This document shows, piece after piece, positions 40,822-48,484 of a stretch of DNA of 50,089 nt. Every line of letters begins with the position of its first letter. Within the stretch, counting starts at the first letter, position 1. The notes under the pieces were generated by a model. The model was not told the DNA's origin. It worked only from the letters and a program-made list of their open reading frames with translations, and did no database searches. The position numbers and the translations under genes are program-made. Where the stretch lies: NCBI RefSeq assembly GCF_008042045.1, contig NZ_RDBP01000037.1, positions 626,063 to 676,151 on the forward strand, read 5' to 3'. The stretch comes from Streptomyces sp. T39 (GTDB lineage Bacteria > Actinomycetota > Actinomycetes > Streptomycetales > Streptomycetaceae).

Positions 40822-41922
40822 TCACCGCGCGCGGTGCTCCAGGAGCAGCCGGTACGCCTCCAGCCCGTCGGGCACCCACTCCCACTCGTCCAGGCGGGCC
40901 GCCAGCTCGGCGTCGTCGAGGAAGGCGTGCCAGGCGACCTCCTCGGCCTGCGGACGCACGGGCAGGGTGCAGCGGACCTCGTACACCCGCGACCACCAGC
41001 TCCGCGCCGGGTCGCCGCCGTCCTCGTAGAGGAAGCCGAACAGCGGTGTGGGCGCGGGGAGTCCGCTCACACCGAGCTCCTCCTCCGCCTCGCGCAGCGC
41101 CGCGTCGTCGTAGCTCTCGCCCGCCCCGACGACTCCGCCGACGAACATGTCGTGAAGGGAGGGGAACACCAGCTTGCCGGGCGTGCGCCGGTGCACGAAG
41201 ACCCGGCCCTCGCCGTCCCGGGCGAGGACGAAGACGCAGCGGTGCCGCAGCCCGCGGGCGTACACCTCGGCGCGAGGGGCCCGGCCGACGACCCGGTCCT
41301 GCTCGTCGACGACGTCGAGCACCTCCTCGGCGGGATCCGGAGACCCGCCGCCCTCCGGCCTGCCCGCCGCCGCGGGCGCCGCTCCGTCCGGCACGGAACC
41401 GCCGGCCGTCGCGGCCCCGCCGCCCTCCGGCCCGCCCGCCTGCGCAGGCCCCGCTCCCGGCCGCCCGGCCGCTCCCGGCGCCTTCGCGTCCGACGGCGCG
41501 GCCGACCGCTCCACCACGCGGAACCGCTCCGCCACCACCATCGTGGTGTCGTCCACGGTGAACTCCGGGTCACCCAGCGCCTCGCGCATCTCCTCCCCGT
41601 GCCAGAAGCGTTCGTGGCCCGCCCGCCACTCGGCCACCGAGGTGTAGCCCTCGCCCTCCTCCAGGGCGTGGCGCAGATCGACCTCACCGAGCGGGAGCAC
41701 CCGCACCTCGGTGACCTCCAGCACGGCGACCTCGCGTCCGGCCGAGTCGATCAGCGCCGAGCGTTCGCCCACCGGCGGCAGTTCCTCCGCCTCCGCCTCG
41801 TACTCGGCCAGCAGTCCCGTCGTCGAGACCTTCTCCCCGCTGAGCACGGCCGCCACGAGCCGGTCGCGCAACGGCCCGGGGAAGGCGAGCAGATACGGCT
41901 TGAGCGCTTCACGGTTCTCCAT
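40822..41922 (-). CDS. ASCH-Nudix fusion protein
   Basis: The 366-residue protein joins an N-terminal ASCH-type domain (about 1-135: FPGPLRDRLVAAVLSGEKVS, VAVLEVTEVRVLPLGEVDLR, FRVVER) to a C-terminal Nudix hydrolase (about 200-366). They are separated by a Gly/Ala/Pro-rich linker of about 55 residues. The Nudix box is complete at 263-285 (G-x5-E-x7-REAEEELGV). The Nudix part has the IPP isomerase-like/YfcD pattern (HRCVFVLARDGEGRVFVHRR). ATG 41922 lacks a clear ribosome binding site. RNA or modified-nucleotide metabolism is a plausible field, but the substrate is unknown. Confidence 0.85.
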   Translation of the reverse strand: MENREALKPYLLAFPGPLRDRLVAAVLSGEKVSTTGLLAEYEAEAEELPPVGERSALIDSAGREVAVLEVTEVRVLPLGEVDLRHALEEGEGYTSVAEWRAGHERFWHGEEMREALGDPEFTVDDTTMVVAERFRVVERSAAPSDAKAPGAAGRPGAGPAQAGGPEGGGAATAGGSVPDGAAPAAAGRPEGGGSPDPAEEVLDVVDEQDRVVGRAPRAEVYARGLRHRCVFVLARDGEGRVFVHRRTPGKLVFPSLHDMFVGGVVGAGESYDDAALREAEEELGVSGLPAPTPLFGFLYEDGGDPARSWWSRVYEVRCTLPVRPQAEEVAWHAFLDDAELAARLDEWEWVPDGLEAYRLLLEHRAR

Positions 41923-42308
41923 GGGCCCGAATTCTGGCAGCAGGGCCCGCGACCGCCGGCCGCGGACACGACGGCGCGCGCGCCCGTCGCGGGCCGGGGG
42001 CCCGTGCCGGAGCGGTCCGAACGCGCGGAAGATATCTGTGCCCGCCGGGGGAGAATTGAGCGAACCGTCGCGCAAGAATTTGTCGATTGTCCGTGCCGAA
42101 AATATTTGCGGACTTCGGGCGGGCGCTATCGGCGTGCTACTGTCGTCTCAGTTGCAGTTGTGGTTCCCAGACTTCGAGTGTCCCGCAGGGTGTTCATCCC
42201 CGGGTACTCAGACGATTCCGGCGCATTCCCCGGGTGGGCGATCATCACGGCGACACGGTTCCCGCACGGTGCGAGAACCGATGTACTGCCACCCGAAGGA
42301 GAATTCAT
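41923..42308 (+). promoter_or_regulatory. Divergent promoter region and long leader of the cold-shock gene
   Basis: The 386-base region has no supported gene. It contains AT-richer stretches (AAGAATTTGTCGATTG, AAAATATTTGCGG) and TACTGT at about 42138, a possible -10 element. Transcription from there would give a leader of about 165 bases before cspA. Long structured leaders are typical of cold-shock genes. Confidence 0.4.
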
Positions 42309-42512
42309 ATGGCCACCGGTACCGTGAAGTGGTTCAACGCCGAAAAGGGCTTCGGCTTCATCGCGCAGGACGGCGGCGGCGCCGACGTCTTCGCCCACTA
42401 CTCGAACATCGCCGCCCAGGGCTTCCGTGAGCTGTCCGAGGGCCAGAAGGTCAGCTTCGACATCGCGCAGGGCCAGAAGGGCCCGACGGCCGAGAACATC
42501 GTTCCCGCCTGA
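42309..42512 (+). CDS. Cold shock protein (CspA family)
   Basis: The 67-residue OB-fold protein has RNP1 KGFGFIAQ and RNP2 VFAHYS, with the conserved opening GTVKWFNAEKG. It binds single-stranded RNA/DNA and acts as an RNA chaperone. AAGGAG lies 7 bases before ATG 42309. A strong terminator follows. It precedes a DEAD-box RNA helicase gene on the same strand, which suggests a shared role in RNA remodelling. Confidence 0.97.
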   Translation: MATGTVKWFNAEKGFGFIAQDGGGADVFAHYSNIAAQGFRELSEGQKVSFDIAQGQKGPTAENIVPA

Positions 42513-42530
42513 CGCAGTCGCGTACGACGA

Positions 42531-42566
42531 GCTGGGGCCCGCATCCTCCGGGGTGCGGGCCCCAGC
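42531..42566 (+). terminator. Terminator of the cold-shock gene
   Basis: A perfect 13-bp stem, GCTGGGGCCCGCA/TGCGGGCCCCAGC, with a 10-base loop lies 18 bases after the stop codon, with CGTACG repeats on both sides. Confidence 0.88.
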
Positions 42567-42665
42567 CGTACGCATTTCCGCGGTGACGTCTCCCGCGGAA
42601 GGATTTCCGGGGACCGCAGCCCGGTCCCGGCCGCACCGCCGCACCACAGCGCGCGACCGTCGGTT

Positions 42666-42717
42666 CCGCGCCGGCTCTTTTCTTTTCCCGTGCCCGCTTT
42701 GCGCGCACGCTTTCTCC
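42666..42717 (-). repeat. 52-bp inverted repeat, right copy
   Basis: It is the reverse complement of 39360-39411 without mismatch. It sits in the 317-base spacer (42513-42829) between the cspA terminator and the DEAD-box helicase gene, 112 bases before that gene's start. In this orientation a pyrimidine-rich run precedes the hairpin. Confidence 0.9.
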
Positions 42718-42829
42718 ACGTCGGCCAGATTCGCTTCAGCGTTCCATTCGGCCCGTTTCTTGCAATTCTCCGTGCTGCTTTTCTGATGCGGGAATTCCTT
42801 GACATGCGCCGCATCGAGGAAGGTTCCAC

Positions 42830-44305
42830 ATGAACCGCACACGCACCAACGACCGTTTTTCCCGCTCCCGTGCCCGGACCGCCGGTTCCGGTCAGGGAAA
42901 CCGGGGCTCCTGGGGCGGTTCGGACCGCCGGAGCGGCCCGGGCCGCCGGCCCGCCGCGCCGCAGGGGGAGTTCGCGCTGCCCAGGACGATCACTCCCGCT
43001 CTGCCCTCCGTCGAGTCCTTCGCCGATCTCGACATGCCGGTGCAGCTCCTCGCCGCGCTCGGCGCCGAGGGCGTGACCGTGCCGTTCCCCATCCAGGGGG
43101 CGACGCTGCCGAACACCCTCGCGGGGCGTGACGCCCTGGGCCGCGGCCGTACCGGATCCGGCAAGACGCTGGCCTTCGGGCTGGCCCTGCTGGCCCGCAC
43201 CGCGGGCCGCCGCGCCGAGCCCCGGCAGCCGCTCGCCCTGGTCCTCGTGCCCACGCGAGAACTGGCGCAGCAGGTGACCGACGCGCTTTCGCCGTACGCC
43301 CGGTCGCTCGCCCTGCGGCTGACCACGGTCGTCGGCGGCATGTCGATCGGCAGGCAGGCGGGCGCGCTGCGAGGGGGTACCGAGGTCGTCGTCGCGACGC
43401 CGGGCCGGCTGGCGGACCTCGTCGAACGCGGCGACTGCCGGCTGGACCAGGTGGACATCACCGTGCTGGACGAGGCCGACCAGATGGCGGACATGGGCTT
43501 CATGCCGCAGGTCACCGCGCTGCTCGACCTGGTGCGTCCCGGGGGGCAGCGGATGCTCTTCTCCGCGACCCTGGACCGCAACGTCGACCTGCTCGTCCGC
43601 CGCTATCTGACCGACCCCGTGGTGCACTCGGTGGACCCCTCGGCCGGAGCGGTCACGACGATGGAGCACCATGTGCTGCACGTCCGCGGCACGGACAAGC
43701 AGGCCACCACGACGGAGATCGCGGCACGCGACGGCCGGGTGATCATGTTCCTCGACACCAAGCACGCGGTGGACCGGCTCACCCGTGACCTGCTGGACAG
43801 CGGTGTCCGGGCCGCCGCGCTCCACGGCGGCAGGTCGCAGCCGCAGCGGACCCGCACGCTCGCCCACTTCAAGACCGGCCATGTCACCGTCCTGGTCGCC
43901 ACGAACGTCGCGGCCCGCGGCATCCACGTCGACAACCTCGACCTGGTCGTCAACGTCGATCCGCCGACCGACCCCAAGGACTACCTGCACCGCGGCGGCC
44001 GTACCGCCCGGGCCGGCGAGTCCGGCAGCGTCGTCACCCTCGTCACCCCGCAGCAGCGGGTCGGCATGGCACGGCTGCTGTCCGACGCGGGCATCCGCCC
44101 GCACGTCACCGAGGTGCGCTCCGGCGACGCCGCGCTGAACCGCATCACCGGCGCGCAGGCTCCCTCCGGCGTCCCGGTCGTCATCACGGAACCGGTGGCC
44201 GAGCGCCCCGAGCGGAAGTCCGGCTCCCGCTCACGGCGCAAGCGTCCCTCGCAGTCGACCCGCCGCGCCGCCCAGCGCAGGTCCGCCGTGGAGCCGGCCG
44301 CCTAG
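42830..44305 (+). CDS. DEAD-box ATP-dependent RNA helicase
   Basis: The 491-residue protein has a basic, disordered N-terminus (about 1-50), Walker A GRTGSGKT (106-113), PTRELAQ (141-147), DEAD (214-217), SAT (245-247) and motif VI HRGGRTARAG (387-396). A Lys/Arg/Ser-rich tail ends at 491. It is of the RhlE/DeaD class that unwinds structured RNA, often in the cold. GAGGAAGG precedes ATG 42830. It neighbours cspA and a CBS-domain gene. Confidence 0.96.
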   Translation: MNRTRTNDRFSRSRARTAGSGQGNRGSWGGSDRRSGPGRRPAAPQGEFALPRTITPALPSVESFADLDMPVQLLAALGAEGVTVPFPIQGATLPNTLAGRDALGRGRTGSGKTLAFGLALLARTAGRRAEPRQPLALVLVPTRELAQQVTDALSPYARSLALRLTTVVGGMSIGRQAGALRGGTEVVVATPGRLADLVERGDCRLDQVDITVLDEADQMADMGFMPQVTALLDLVRPGGQRMLFSATLDRNVDLLVRRYLTDPVVHSVDPSAGAVTTMEHHVLHVRGTDKQATTTEIAARDGRVIMFLDTKHAVDRLTRDLLDSGVRAAALHGGRSQPQRTRTLAHFKTGHVTVLVATNVAARGIHVDNLDLVVNVDPPTDPKDYLHRGGRTARAGESGSVVTLVTPQQRVGMARLLSDAGIRPHVTEVRSGDAALNRITGAQAPSGVPVVITEPVAERPERKSGSRSRRKRPSQSTRRAAQRRSAVEPAA

Positions 44306-44426
44306 GACCGCGGCTCGACGACCGTCGCCCTCGGCGGCGGTCCGACCCCCGTCCCGGCCGCCCCGGCCCTGTCCGACGACCGCCGCCCCGGCGGCCCCCA
44401 CTTCGCCCATCGCACTGGAGGTACGT

Positions 44427-44807
44427 GTGACACCGGTCCTGCGTCAGATCCTTCGCATGCCGTCCCCTTCCTCGACCACCGCCCCGGCGCAGCCGGCCCG
44501 GGCCGAGGCGAGGGGCGACGCCGGACCGCGGGTGTGGGACGACATGACCGTCGAGGTGGCCCTGTCCGTCATGGCCGGCGCCCTCACGGGCCGCCTGCTC
44601 GTCTGCGACGAGGACGGCCGGCAGACCGGCCTGGTGACGCTGGCCCAGCTCGCCGCCGTCCGTGACAGCTCCGCGTACACGGACCGCGTCCGTCTGCGGG
44701 ACGTCCTCGGCGACCCCGGGCGTGCCGCCGTGGCCGCCTCCCCGGCGGACGGGACCGGCGGCGGCCGGAGTTCGTCCGCACCGCTGCCGGACCACGCCCC
44801 GGTCTGA
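44427..44807 (+). CDS. CBS-domain protein
   Basis: The 126-residue protein starts at GTG 44427 with GGAGG 5 bases upstream. It has one CBS motif (VWDDMTVEVALSVMAGALTG, RLLVCDEDGRQTGLVTLAQL) and Ala/Pro-rich ends. CBS domains usually bind adenine nucleotides as pairs, so this would act as a dimer. It is probably cotranscribed with the helicase 121 bases upstream and ends at a strong hairpin. Confidence 0.82.
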   Translation: MTPVLRQILRMPSPSSTTAPAQPARAEARGDAGPRVWDDMTVEVALSVMAGALTGRLLVCDEDGRQTGLVTLAQLAAVRDSSAYTDRVRLRDVLGDPGRAAVAASPADGTGGGRSSSAPLPDHAPV

Positions 44808-44831
44808 CACCGGGCGCACACCGCCGCACAC

Positions 44832-44883
44832 GCAAGCAGCCGGGGCCCGGCCGGCAGATGCCGGCCGGGCCCCGGCTGCTTGC
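44832..44883. terminator. Very strong bidirectional hairpin
   Basis: A perfect 24-bp stem with loop AGAT lies between the convergent CBS (44807) and hypothetical (44921) genes and can terminate both strands. Confidence 0.9.
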
Positions 44884-44920
44884 TGCCGGGCCGCCGAGGC
44901 GGCCCGGGAACGGCGGAGGC

Positions 44921-45280
44921 TCAGTGGTCGGAGTAGCTGAAGTCGCCCACCGTCCAGGCTCCGACGTCGGCGATCGAGACGCGGTACATCCCACCCGTCT
45001 CGGGGATCCCCACCGTGCCCTGCAGGATCCGTGCGACGTGGAAGTGCAGATGGGTCGGCGGACCGTCGGTCCGTGCCGCCGTGTGGAAGGTGCCGGCGAA
45101 CTCGCCCAGGCGGTCCGAATCCGCGAGGACCTCCGACACACGCTGCCGCCACACGGCCTCGGGAGCCAGCCGGCCGGTGAGAACGGCGCCGTGGGTGACC
45201 ACGGTCAGGGACATCTGATTGCTCTGTCCGGACTCGACCTTGGCGGCGATGTCGACGAGCAACTCATCAGGGTTGGCCAT
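44921..45280 (-). CDS. Conserved Streptomyces hypothetical protein
   Basis: The 119-residue protein starts at ATG 45280 and contains the distinctive strings GQSNQMSLTVVTHGAVLTGR, PPTHLHFHVARILQGTVGIP and SIADVGAWTVGDFSYSDH. I remember it as widespread in streptomycetes but cannot name its fold with confidence; a relation to accessory gas vesicle proteins is only a faint impression. It is soluble and has no signal peptide. Confidence 0.75.
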   Translation of the reverse strand: MANPDELLVDIAAKVESGQSNQMSLTVVTHGAVLTGRLAPEAVWRQRVSEVLADSDRLGEFAGTFHTAARTDGPPTHLHFHVARILQGTVGIPETGGMYRVSIADVGAWTVGDFSYSDH

Positions 45281-45335
45281 GAAGAACGATCCTATTCGCC
45301 CGACCCCGCCCGGCGGCACCGGTGGGGGGACGGAC

Positions 45336-45375
45336 GCCCCGGCACCGGCCCCCACTGTCGGGACGGTGCCGGGGC
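45336..45375 (-). terminator. Terminator of the gluconate operon
   Basis: A perfect 12-bp stem (GCCCCGGCACCG/CGGTGCCGGGGC) lies just past the gntP stop codon at 45383 on the minus strand. Confidence 0.82.
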
Positions 45376-45382
45376 GCGCGGC

Positions 45383-46780
45383 CTACAGCACGAGGGAGAG
45401 CAGCAGGACGAAGACGATGCCGACCACCGAGATGATGGTCTCCATCACCGACCAGGTCTTGATCGTCTGGCCGACGCTCATGCCGAAGTACTCCTTCACC
45501 AGCCAGAAGCCGGCGTCGTTGACATGGCTGAAGAAGAGGGAGCCGGCGCCGATCGCGAGCACCAGCAGGGCGGCGTGCGAGGTGGACATGTCGGCGGCCA
45601 GCGGCGCCACCAGACCGGCGGCGGAGATCGTCGCCACCGTCGCGGAGCCGGTCGCGAGCCGGATCGCCACGGCGATCAGCCAGGCGAGCAGCAGCGTCGG
45701 GATGGCCCAGTTCTCGGAGAAGTCGAGGATCATCTGTCCGACACCGATGTCGATCAGGGTCTGCTTGAACCCGCCGCCCGCGCCGACGATGAGCAGCACA
45801 CCGGCGATGGGCGCGAGCGACTTCTCGACGGTGGTGGAGAGGCGTTCCTTGGTGAACCCGGCCGCGCGGCCGAGCGTGAACAGGCCCACGAGCACGGCGG
45901 CGAGCAGGGCGATCAGCGGCGAGCCGACGACGTCGGTGACCCGCTGGACACCGTTCTCCGGGTCGTCGACGACGATGTCCACGAGCGCCTTGGCCATCAT
46001 CAGGACGACCGGCAGCAGCACGGTGGCGACGGTCGCGCCGAAGCTCGGGCGCTTCTCCAGCTCGTCGGACGCGCGCTGGGGGATCATCTTCTCCGGCGCC
46101 GGGATGTCGACCCAGCGGGCGGCGTACTTGGAGAAGACGGGGCCCGCGATGATCACCGTGGGCACGGCGACGACGAGGCCGAGGGCAAGCGTGACGCCGA
46201 GGTTGGCGCCGATGGCGTCGATCGCGACCAGCGGGCCGGGGTGCGGCGGGATGAGGCCGTGCATGACGGAGAGACCGGCGAGCGCCGGGATGCCGATGCG
46301 CATCAGCGAGTAGTTGCCGCGCTTGGCGACCATCAGCACGACCGGGATCAGCAGGACGATGCCGACCTCGAAGAAGAGCGGCAGACCGATGATCGAGGCG
46401 ATCAGCACCATGGCCCAGGGCATGGCGCGCCCGCTCGCCTTGGCGAGGATCGTGTCGACGATCTGGTCGGCGCCGCCCGAGTCGGCGAGCAGCTTGCCCA
46501 GGATCGCCCCGAGGGCGATCAGGACGCCGACACCGGCGACGGTGGCGCCGAGGCCGGCGGTGAACGAGGTGATCGCCTTGTCGAGCGGCGCGCCGGCGAA
46601 CGCGCCGAGTGCGAGCGACCCGATGGTCAGGGCCAGGAAGGCGTGCAGCTTGAACCGGGTGATGAGCACGACGATGACGGCGATGCCCGCCAGCACGGCG
46701 ATGCCCAGCTGTGCGTTGCCCGCCGAGGTGATCGGCTCGACGGCGTCCGCTGCCAGCGTCTCGACGCTGAGACTGGTCAC
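45383..46780 (-). CDS. gntP: Gluconate permease, GntP family
   Basis: The 465-residue protein has about 12-14 membrane segments and GntP landmarks: LGAILGKLLADSGGADQIVD, PLFFEVGIVLLIPV, HGLIPPHPGPLVAI, GATVATVLLPV and FSHVNDAGFWLVKEYF. It imports gluconate with protons. It starts at GTG 46780, 9 bases after gluconokinase, so the two genes form an operon, with the GntR regulator gene divergent upstream. Confidence 0.96.
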   Translation of the reverse strand: MTSLSVETLAADAVEPITSAGNAQLGIAVLAGIAVIVVLITRFKLHAFLALTIGSLALGAFAGAPLDKAITSFTAGLGATVAGVGVLIALGAILGKLLADSGGADQIVDTILAKASGRAMPWAMVLIASIIGLPLFFEVGIVLLIPVVLMVAKRGNYSLMRIGIPALAGLSVMHGLIPPHPGPLVAIDAIGANLGVTLALGLVVAVPTVIIAGPVFSKYAARWVDIPAPEKMIPQRASDELEKRPSFGATVATVLLPVVLMMAKALVDIVVDDPENGVQRVTDVVGSPLIALLAAVLVGLFTLGRAAGFTKERLSTTVEKSLAPIAGVLLIVGAGGGFKQTLIDIGVGQMILDFSENWAIPTLLLAWLIAVAIRLATGSATVATISAAGLVAPLAADMSTSHAALLVLAIGAGSLFFSHVNDAGFWLVKEYFGMSVGQTIKTWSVMETIISVVGIVFVLLLSLVL

Positions 46781-46789
46781 GGTGGGTCC

Positions 46790-47311
46790 TTAGTCTTCGG
46801 GGAGTTCTTCGAGCCCGCGCAGCGCGGCGACGGCCCGTCGGGTGATCTCTTCTGGGGTGCCGGACACGTCGACGGCGACGCCCGCCTCGTCCTCCTCCAG
46901 GGGCTGGAGGGTGGCGAACTGGGAGTCCAGCAGCGCGGTGGGCATGAAGTGGCCCTTGCGCTCCGTCATCCGCTGCTCGATGAGCTCGCGGCTGCCGGTG
47001 AGGTGGAGGAAGACGGCGTCGGGCGCGGACGCCCGCAGGCGGTCGCGGTACTCGCGCTTGAGCGCCGAGCTGGAGACGACTCCGCCCCGGCCCGCCCTTC
47101 CGTGCGCCCATGAGCCGATCGCGTCGAGCCAGGGGCGGCGGTCGTCGTCGTCCAGCGGGGTGCCGGCCGACATCTTGGCGATGTTCGCCGGGGGATGGAA
47201 GTCGTCGCCCTCGGCGTAGGGAACGCCCAGTGCGGCGGCGAGCAGGGGGCCGACCGTGGTCTTGCCGGTTCCTGCCACGCCCATCACCACAACGACGTGG
47301 GGGGTGCTCAT
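46790..47311 (-). CDS. gntK: Gluconokinase
   Basis: The 173-residue P-loop kinase phosphorylates gluconate to 6-phosphogluconate for the pentose phosphate pathway. Walker A is GVAGTGKT (11-18), with the conserved GDDFHPPANIAKMSAG, SSSALKREYRDRLR and GHFMPTALLDSQFATL. ATG 47311 has GAGG 6 bases upstream. It is the first gene of the gntKP operon. Confidence 0.97.
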   Translation of the reverse strand: MSTPHVVVVMGVAGTGKTTVGPLLAAALGVPYAEGDDFHPPANIAKMSAGTPLDDDDRRPWLDAIGSWAHGRAGRGGVVSSSALKREYRDRLRASAPDAVFLHLTGSRELIEQRMTERKGHFMPTALLDSQFATLQPLEEDEAGVAVDVSGTPEEITRRAVAALRGLEELPED

Positions 47312-47538
47312 CACGTGCCTCGCTGTCCGTCTTCGTCGACTCACGACATCGGTCCGTCGCGCTACTGAAACCCATTAGGTACGACTTATTCAAGAGGTTG
47401 AGACATAAACGTCATACTTTTTGTTCCGGGGTGCCGCCGGTCCCACGGCCCCGGTGATCCGCGGGCCGCCCGGCACCGGCCCGTCTCCCGCGCCTTCCCC
47501 GCACCGGCGGGGCGACCCCTGCCCCGTACGCTTTGTCC
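47312..47538. promoter_or_regulatory. Divergent gntK/gntR promoter region
   Basis: The 227-base region includes an AT-rich block (about 47370-47425) with GGTACGACTTATTC and ACGTCATACTTTTTG, unlike the GC-rich surroundings. The two AAGT-type half-sites on the minus strand are possible GntR binding sites. TACGCT 6 bases before the gntR ATG would fit a -10 element of a leaderless transcript. Confidence 0.45.
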
Positions 47539-48240
47539 ATGACCACAGATGGCCGAGGGCTCCACACCCACGTGCTCGACACCCTCGGTCTCGCGATCAC
47601 CGCGGGCGAGTACCCGCAGGGCAGTGTGCTGCGGACCGACGAGGTCGCCCAGCGCTTCGACGTCTCGCGCACCGTCGTGCGGGAGGTGGTGCGGGTGCTG
47701 GAGTCGATGCACCTCGTCGAGTCGCGCCGCCGGGTCGGGGTGACGGTGCGCCCCACCGAGGAGTGGAACGTCTACGACCCGCGCGTCATCCGCTGGCGCC
47801 TCGCGGGCACGGACCGGCCCCGGCAGCTGCGCTCGCTGACCGTGCTGCGGTCCGCGATCGAGCCGGTCGCCGCCTCGCTCGCGGCCGTCCACGCGACCCC
47901 CGGGCAGTGCGCCGCCCTCACCGAGTGCGCCCTCGGGATGGTCGCCACCTCGCGCGGCCAGCAGCTGGAGGGGTACCTGGAGCACGACATCGCCTTCCAC
48001 CGCATCGTGCTCAACGCCTCGGGCAACGAGATGTTCGCCCGGCTCGGCGACGTCGTCGCCGAGGTGCTCGCCGGCCGCACCCACCACCATGTGATGTTCG
48101 AGGACCCCGACCCGGCCGCCGTCACCCTCCATGTGCAGGTCGCCGAGGCCGTTCGCGAAGGCGACGCCGCACGGGCGGAACAGCTGACCCGCCAGATCGC
48201 GGTGGGCGCCCTCGAAGAGCTGGACGTGCTCGCCCCCTGA
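47539..48240 (+). CDS. gntR: GntR family (FadR subfamily) gluconate operon regulator
   Basis: The 233-residue protein has an N-terminal winged helix-turn-helix (VAQRFDVSRTVVREVVRVLE, RRRVGVTVRP) and a C-terminal FCD domain at about 85-225. The FCD metal-binding residues are apparent in HDIAFHRIVLNASGN and a late His. It probably represses gntKP until gluconate or a derivative binds. ATG 47539 has no Shine-Dalgarno but a nearby -10-like TACGCT, which suggests a leaderless mRNA. Confidence 0.92.
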   Translation: MTTDGRGLHTHVLDTLGLAITAGEYPQGSVLRTDEVAQRFDVSRTVVREVVRVLESMHLVESRRRVGVTVRPTEEWNVYDPRVIRWRLAGTDRPRQLRSLTVLRSAIEPVAASLAAVHATPGQCAALTECALGMVATSRGQQLEGYLEHDIAFHRIVLNASGNEMFARLGDVVAEVLAGRTHHHVMFEDPDPAAVTLHVQVAEAVREGDAARAEQLTRQIAVGALEELDVLAP

Positions 48241-48484
48241 GCGGTCGGGGGGCATCGACCCGCGCCACACGTCCTTGCATCACCCTGTTGAAACCTCTGA
48301 AATACCTCAGATGTCTATCTGGGTGAGGTTGCTCACTGCCAAAATCCCAGGGTTGCCTCGACGATGAGGCCCGGGCCGACGTGCCCCTGGGCCGAACCGT
48401 GGTGACCACCCCCTCACCGCCGGGAAAGCCGCCGGCGGACAGCCGGGTACCGCACATCCCCCTCACGAAGGCGAACATCCCTCC
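48241..48484 (+). promoter_or_regulatory. Leader and promoter region of the amino acid permease
   Basis: The 244-base region includes an AT-richer block at 48280-48350 with a small inverted repeat TCTGA-N6-TCAGA. No open reading frame or known riboswitch is recognised. It may hold the permease promoter. Confidence 0.35.

Noticed and set aside
42126..42842. A minus-strand protein gene across cspA and the helicase leader
   Set aside because: The frame is antisense to cspA, and the apparent peptide similarity to a frame near 39361 is due only to the 52-bp DNA repeat.
44858..47113. A 751-codon plus-strand open frame rich in Asp, His and Arg
   Set aside because: It is antisense to gntP and gntK; the composition is that of a shadow frame.
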